Of a stretch of DNA of 64,000 nt, positions 59,601-64,000 are shown piece by piece; positions within the stretch are counted from its first letter, which is position 1; the number at the start of each line of letters is the position of its first letter. Position numbers and translations under genes: made by a program. Location of the stretch: contig NC_088300.1 in assembly GCF_032854445.1 (NCBI RefSeq), positions 62,656,984-62,720,983 of the forward strand. Direction: 5' to 3'. The notes under the pieces were generated by a model that did not search any database, was not told where the DNA came from, and saw nothing but the letters and a program-made list of their open reading frames with translations. Origin of the DNA: Liolophura sinensis (Eukaryota; Mollusca; Polyplacophora; Chitonida; Chitonidae).

Positions 59601-62600
59601 AGGATACTTTGTCCCACATGAGGACTGAACCACAATCTCACATGTCCATTCGTTTGAAGGACAAGCATTTTCACCACTTGGCCACACACTGCTCCAAGGT
59701 GTCAGAAGTGGGCATTCATTCCCCCATTACAGTTTTCAAGGCATTCTACCCGGAAAGATGCAAAATCAAAAGAAATTATAATAAATCTTATTTGTTTGTA
59801 CAGATCACTTGAATAATTACCATAAAATTTGGACTTGGCCAATATGCTTCCACTGATATTAAACCCATCTTGTCTGTTTGTCACATAGAAGGCAGAGACA
59901 GGCGGATGATGTGAGATCTGGGAACAAAAGCAAAAGATTTTCAGTCAAAAAAGTCCCTCACAGATTTTACCTTGTAGCTTGAGATCTTAAATCTTTCTAA
60001 CAACTATTAAATATAAATGTACATGCACAGAAGGACTTACAGTATATGTGTACATAGAAGAACTTCAATTTGCAAATTTCTTACCGCTAAATACAAAGGT
60101 TGCCATACATGTGCAATGAATACTACATTATTTTGTTTCAATGGATAGAATTTCTCTGATCAAACAACGCCTAAAAATATCCAATACAACAATGTACAAC
60201 ATACTATGTTCCAATATCTTCCTCTTGATTAACAAGTAATTTTTTTCATTAACACTTACTTACTAATATGTACAAAAGGTTTTGATTGGAATAGTTTTTC
60301 TTACCAAACAATACTATCCAATACCTACACATACATGCATTTACAGTGAGTGTAGATTACCTGTTCAGCGATATAAAAAGTGCGGCTCTTGGTTTTAGGA
60401 TGTTTCCAATAACATCTGAAAGTTTCACCTATGATTGGGTTATAAGGCTTTTTCAGACCCTGAAAAAAAGAAAAGAAAAAAGGAGAACATTAAGAATGGT
60501 AAAGAAACAGGCAAATATTGTCTGTAACTTTGACATATCTTTACATCGAAACCAATTTTTTCACCATCTAACTCATCTGATTTGACACAAAGTGTCGGTC
60601 AGATATCTATGGATTGGATATTTTCTGATCCTTCACACAATTCTGAGATATAATCCATAGATAAGTACTTCTTAATAAGCCGGTCACTTTATAAAATATA
60701 GGGTAAATGATGTTAAATTTTGTCCCTTACTAAGGTTGACCTGATTCTGTGAGTGCTTTTGATCTTAGAATGGTGTTTCAAGAAGATAGAATGATTTTGT
60801 CCTTTGAAAATGTGAATTTCAGCATCAACCATAATATATTATGACACTTATTTACCTCTACAAATGCACATTTTCGGATGAAAAAGTATATGAACAATAT
60901 ATGTCTGAACCAACACAAACAGTGCGCACATTACATGTCACATATCTGAACGGGGCATCTGGAGTCCCAAGTGTATTTTCTCACCTTTGGTTTTTTGTAG
61001 AAGCCTGACAGGTACCATCTGCAAACACATTTCATCCTGGTGTAAGGGTCCTCCTGAAGAACTGCTCTGTTTACAGGTAAAGCAAAAGACATTGGAGAAA
61101 ACGTATTTATTCATTCATTAGATAAATGGATCTAATGTTACACTGAAGAAAATTTCATTTATACAATGGCACTGATGTTTATGGCTGAAAAAAAAAAAAA
61201 AAAAAAAAAAAAAAAACAGGGTTTGTGAACATTGTTTTGTAAAAAATTATGTCAGCTTGGTGCGGTATATTACATAGAATATAAGTCAAAAATTGTAATG
61301 AATTATTAACAAAAATACTTCTGAAAACAAAGCTATTATTTCAAAGTTGAAAACACAATATGATGAGTAAAATTCCTTGTTGGCATGACACAGCTTTATG
61401 TGAAATATGCACGAAACTACATATACATGTTTTACTTATTTTATTTTTTAAAGTTATGCTTAAAATTATGTTTATGTCAGAAGAAACAACATCATATCAC
61501 ATATTCATATTCCAGGTGTGGTTGACTTACTCTGACAGGAGATCTGAGTGGTAATAGTAGTCAGAGAGTTTGTCCAGGAACGACCGAGGCTCCAGTATAA
61601 ATGTAGGTAGCACCACTTTCGATAGGTCCATGCCGGGCCGAACCTGCACACATAGAACAGCTTTATAATAAACCATGGTGTCAGAAGTACTTAGAAATCT
61701 TTGTACACTCCGTAAACTTGAATACAGGAAATTTTTTGAAACATTTGAGTTATATTTATTTGGCAATATGCTCCATAATTTGGGCCTTTTTTTTTTAAGG
61801 TCAAGACAGCACCTGGCTAAAACATATTCCAATTGACAGCTGGATTTTAAAAATTTTCATGCTTTATTATTTTAATGAGATTTCACCACATAACATGTAG
61901 AACAAAATGACAGTGCTGCACACATGGCTGGTGTGACATTCATGTATGATAACACAAAAGTAGTGCATATGACATCAATTACCACGATTTTGTGACGTGT
62001 AGCCAAAGGGCCATTTCACAAAGTGTTGTTGGGCAGGTGTGTATCATTTACAGACCACTACAGACATAAAATCAGCTGATCTACCAGGCTTGTAATATTC
62101 CACAATGGTATCACAAATTGTGTCACACAATAGCGTGCCGTCTCGGCCCAAACCACACTCATGTCCCAAAATACATTTTCTGTCCTTTCATTTTGGCATT
62201 TAGTCAGCAGTTTCTAAATAACACATATCAGTCAGTGCAGAATTCATTAGGGATGCTGAAGGCTTATGGGAATGGGAGCATCTCATCGGACAAGGCTTAA
62301 ACTTAATTGAATTTATACTTTTTGTCTGAATTTATTAGACCTGAAGAATCTAAATTTTGCTTCTTCGTCTTTCTTGCCTACAAGGACTGTCTTATCTGTT
62401 TTCTATTATACAATGCAGTAAAACTGAAACGCCATGTTCAAGCTGAGAGGCTTTCTGTGACGTCTGCAATATCTAGGTCAGCACTACTTTCTTGCCACCG
62501 CTACAAAACAGAAGCATAAAATCCAGTGACAGTTGAATGCCTACATCAGCCTCAGTGGTGATTAGGTTTATTTCCATTTGTTTCAGAATATGGCATGAAT

Positions 62601-64000
62601 CTAGTTGTACAACAAATGAATAACCTCATTATTAGGGGTCAAATCACCAGCACAATCCCCCGGAGGCTACGACCTGAACCAGGAATACCCTGGCCACACA
62701 TCTGCAGCTATAGGCTATTTAAACAGGCTATTCGCCTGTATAGTAGGCCTACTGTATCAACAATTCAAGGAGTGGAAGAGAAAATTATCACTTAGGCCTT
62801 CACTGCCGAAGTCAACAACTTTTATCTGCCATTGGCTACTGCTGAGATCATTGTACTGCAAATAATTTTGATGTTAGAAAGCTGGAGTAAGCGTGACCTC
62901 ACCTTGCTCTCAATAATGGAGACATGCTGTGTCAAGTTGTGTCAAGACGAAGTTTCACTAAACTTTTATTGGGTTGAAAAAAATCTAAAAAAATATTTAA
63001 TGCCGGTTTACGATACTTTGAATGGTAGTCTATCAGTGAACATAAACATTAGTCAGGTGCTGTCTTTCACATTAGCAACTACTGTAATTTAGGCAATTTG
63101 CATGCGAATTGCAATTACAGGCTAATTCTCAGCTTCTCCTTTAAGCTTTAAAATGAAATAGATTAAATTAATGTACCTGTTTGACCAAAGTCCAAATAAG
63201 ACTTTTATTTTCTTCATTAACTTCTTCTGTTTGGCACTCGTCTCCTTGCTGTGGAGTGAAAACAGAAATGTTAAAACCACATTATTATTAAAACACAGTT
63301 TAAATATGAAATGTGTTTTATGATATTTATGTAGTACTGGTTCTCAGAAATGATACACTTTATGAGGACTGGAAGAGACTGAGTAGATTCCAGAGAAAAC
63401 CAACCACAGACAAACAATGTGTCATCATCCTCTTTCTCAGACTGACTGGTTTCACTTTCAATAATAATATCACCCTTATCTGACTCACCTGCCGAAGCTC
63501 TTCCACTTTGTTTTCTGTGTATGGTGTCTCCAATGGAGAAGCATACTGTACAGACACTATGTGATCATCCTTTTCCTCAGACTGACTAGTTTCACTTTCA
63601 GTTTTAACATCATCATTATCAGACTCACCTGCCCAAGCTCTTCCACTTTGATTTCCTCTTATCCTCTCCTTCAGACTGATTGGTTTAATTATCACTCTTA
63701 ACATCACCCTTATCTGACTCACCTGCCCCAGCTCATTCACTTTGTTTTCTGTGTATGGTGTTTCCAGAGAAGGAGCATACTGTACAGACACTTTGTGATC
63801 CTTTTCCTCAGACTGACTAGTTTCACTTTCAGTTTTAACATTTTCGTTATCTGACTCACCTGCCCAAGCTCTTCCACCTTGTTTTCCTCTTATCCTCTGT
63901 TATCCTCTTCTTCAGACTCATTGGTTTAACTATCACTCTTAACATCATGATTATCTGACTCACCTGCCCTAGCTCTTCCACTTTATTTTCTGTGTACGGT
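53382..64000 (-). CDS. OSBPL8: Oxysterol-binding protein-related protein 8/5 (ORP8-type), 3' portion of gene
   Basis: Twelve exons from 63248 to 53382 join in frame to 541 codons plus TAG and align from memory along the whole length with vertebrate ORP8. The order is the [11 protein letters not shown] linker end, [33 protein letters not shown], the ORP fingerprint split as [73 protein letters not shown], a coiled segment ([20 protein letters not shown]) and a hydrophobic C-terminal anchor ([19 protein letters not shown]). ORP5 and ORP8 sit in the ER by this anchor and exchange phosphatidylserine for PI4P at plasma-membrane contacts. The HH pair contacts the PI4P phosphate in known family structures. 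The N-terminal PH domain must lie beyond 64000. [11 protein letters not shown] is nearer ORP8 than ORP5, and a single invertebrate gene probably corresponds to both. Confidence 0.95.
55596..55885 (-). CDS. OSBPL8: ORP8 exon: post-ORD linker
   Basis: GCCTGTTGACAG precedes [20 protein letters not shown], then a Ser/Arg/Glu-rich low-complexity stretch, ending SDSSGSAG at the donor GCAG|GTAAAG. It has phase 2 in and phase 1 out. The exon begins with the D|MRPWDP junction conserved in ORP8. Confidence 0.95.
55910..56095 (+). repeat. Diverged ATCATCACATC-type tandem repeat in ORP8 intron
   Basis: About six units of 28-34 bp share CAGCATCCA and ATCATCACATCTGC. They lie directly upstream (gene sense) of the RPWDP exon acceptor. 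Confidence 0.6.
56742..56927 (-). CDS. OSBPL8: ORP8 exon: end of ORD
   Basis: TTCCATTCCTCAG precedes [36 protein letters not shown], then [18 protein letters not shown] at the donor GTGGA|GTGAGT. The Glu/Arg helix and the xxDxxTGxWxY block are standard for the C-terminal ORD. Confidence 0.95.
57332..57432 (-). CDS. OSBPL8: ORP8 exon
   Basis: TGTTATATTACAG precedes [34 protein letters not shown] at the donor AGAG|GTACAT. It is 101 bp with phase 0 in and phase 2 out. Confidence 0.94.
57828..57953 (-). CDS. OSBPL8: ORP8 exon
   Basis: ATTCGGTTTACAG precedes [42 protein letters not shown] at the donor GGG|GTAAGA. EGHWD is a conserved ORD block. It is 126 bp, phase 0 at both ends. Confidence 0.94.
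58370..58475 (-). repeat. Weak tRNA-like B-box fragment in ORP8 intron
   Basis: On minus, CTGGGTTCAGTCCTGGTCC resembles a B box, with an uncertain A box about 45 bp upstream. A related GGTTCAGTCCTC occurs at 59580-59700. Confidence 0.25.
58490..58587 (-). CDS. OSBPL8: ORP8 exon
   Basis: TTCTGTCACACAG precedes [32 protein letters not shown] at the donor AAG|GTAAGT. It is 98 bp with phase 1 in and phase 0 out. Confidence 0.95.
59099..59197 (-). CDS. OSBPL8: ORP8 exon
   Basis: CCTTTTTTTTCAG precedes [33 protein letters not shown] at the donor [18 protein letters not shown] is a strongly conserved ORD block. Confidence 0.96.
59580..59700 (-). repeat. tRNA-like (Leu/Ser-type) SINE head in ORP8 intron
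   Basis: On minus, GTGTGGCCAAGTGGTGAAAA has the A-box form typical of Leu/Ser tRNAs (GGCCAAGTGG), and GTGGTTCAGTCCTC stands where a B box would be, about 50 bp later. The stems do not pair well enough for a functional tRNA gene. Confidence 0.45.
59821..59917 (-). CDS. OSBPL8: ORP8 exon with SHHPP fingerprint
   Basis: TTTTGTTCCCAG precedes [33 protein letters not shown] at the donor TATG|GTAATT. The histidine pair is the PI4P-phosphate contact known in ORP/Osh structures, and it is intact. Confidence 0.97.
60361..60459 (-). CDS. OSBPL8: ORP8 exon
   Basis: CTTTTTTTCAG precedes [33 protein letters not shown] at the donor CAG|GTAATC. It is 99 bp, phase 0 at both ends. NPxxGETF is a hallmark of the ORD lipid tunnel entrance. 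Confidence 0.97.
60985..61066 (-). CDS. OSBPL8: ORP8 exon
   Basis: TTACCTGTAAACAG precedes [27 protein letters not shown] at the donor AAG|GTGAGA. It is 82 bp with phase 2 in and phase 0 out. Confidence 0.95.
61188..61216. repeat. Poly(A)29 on plus (poly(T) in gene sense)
   Basis: An uninterrupted A run in an ORP8 intron with no flanking retroposon body that I recognise. Confidence 0.9.
61531..61643 (-). CDS. OSBPL8: ORP8 exon: start of ORD
   Basis: TCTATGTGTGCAG precedes [38 protein letters not shown] at the donor CAGA|GTAAGT. This lid/first-helix region is almost identical to vertebrate ORP8. Confidence 0.97.
63177..63248 (-). CDS. OSBPL8: ORP8 exon: linker end before ORD
   Basis: TTTTCACTCCACAG precedes [16 protein letters not shown] then LIWTLVKQ at the donor CAG|GTACAT. 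It is 72 bp, phase 0 at both ends. The acidic start continues the linker that separates the PH and ORD domains. Confidence 0.93.
63489..63623 (-). CDS. OSBPL8: Candidate ORP8 linker exon (unit A1)
   Basis: 45 codons from [19 protein letters not shown] to KVEELRQ, with the donor CGGCAG|GTGAGT in phase 0, which matches the phase-0 acceptor of the exon at 63248. The upstream boundary is uncertain: an AG stands at the right phase (GGGCAGGTGAG) but lacks a pyrimidine tract. Confidence 0.5.
63723..63854 (-). CDS. OSBPL8: Candidate ORP8 linker exon (unit A2)
   Basis: 44 codons, from [19 protein letters not shown] through [18 protein letters not shown] to NELGQ, at the donor GGGCAG|GTGAGT. Phase 0 at both proposed ends would let it be included or skipped without a frame change. 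Confidence 0.45.

Larger units (their letters stand above)
63361..64000 (-). repeat. Tandem array of ORP8 linker-like exon units (types A and B)
   Basis: On the minus strand long units A (boundaries 63489-63628 and 63723-63859, with a partial one at 63964-64000) alternate with shorter units B (63629-63722 and 63860-63963). Every unit starts GTGAGTC and ends with CAG or GGGCAG. After the first five bases each A unit is an open, phase-0 segment of 44-45 codons: an acidic start ([13 protein letters not shown]), then [15 protein letters not shown] and a final Q at a perfect CAG|GTGAGT donor. B units look like A units with the VSVQYA/ETPYT middle deleted and carry an in-frame TAA. A further decayed A copy runs 63488-63361. 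Confidence 0.85.

Overview
This is a eukaryotic, animal-type window with about 25 short coding exons that have consensus splice sites, spread through AT-rich introns and long non-coding tracts full of tRNA-derived SINEs, minisatellites and foldback repeats. The commonest SINE has a 3' end that reads, on its sense strand, AATATTCTTGAGTACGGCGT then AAAACACCAAT(AAAT)n. I recall tails of this kind, and the related TTTAACGTCGTACTCAACAA element ends, from molluscs, especially bivalves, so a mollusc is the best guess. That is inference, since no species marker was found.

Layout. Positions 1-24.7 kb hold no gene I can name. There are SINE fragments, a palindromic 32-bp satellite (16.8-17.0 kb), a CA/TA microsatellite (14.2 kb), a 42-bp repeat (18.3-18.6 kb), an element with long terminal inverted repeats and an internal tRNA-like sequence (20.2-20.7 kb), a composite tandem duplication (20.9-21.6 kb) and one unidentified candidate terminal exon (9974-10242, +). 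From 24.8 to 64 kb three genes lie head-to-tail on the minus strand. In transcriptional order they are the ORP8/ORP5-type oxysterol-binding-related protein gene (53382 to beyond 64000, 5' end outside the window), GFO/IDH/MocA oxidoreductase copy B (38943-44614 plus an uncertain first exon), and its tandem paralogue copy A (24798-32996).

The visible ORP8 exons join in frame to 541 residues: the end of the acidic linker, the lipid-transfer (ORD) domain with the (E)Q-x-SHHPP fingerprint split over two exons, and a C-terminal membrane anchor. Upstream of them lies an array of repeated phase-0 linker 'exons' alternating with shorter decayed copies. Copies A and B encode inositol 2-dehydrogenase/YrbE-like NAD(P)-dependent oxidoreductases and share exon sizes and phases, so they arose by segmental duplication rather than retroposition. 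Copy B is open throughout (343 codons plus stop from exon 2 on). Copy A has four single-base frameshifts, so it is a young pseudogene or carries uncorrected assembly indels.

Nothing suggests that the three genes share a pathway. Several introns are dominated by minisatellites (27-bp, 33-bp, 20-bp and 69-bp units) that create long spurious reading frames, and SINEs lie in the introns with their AATAAA-rich tails mostly in the sense direction of the genes.
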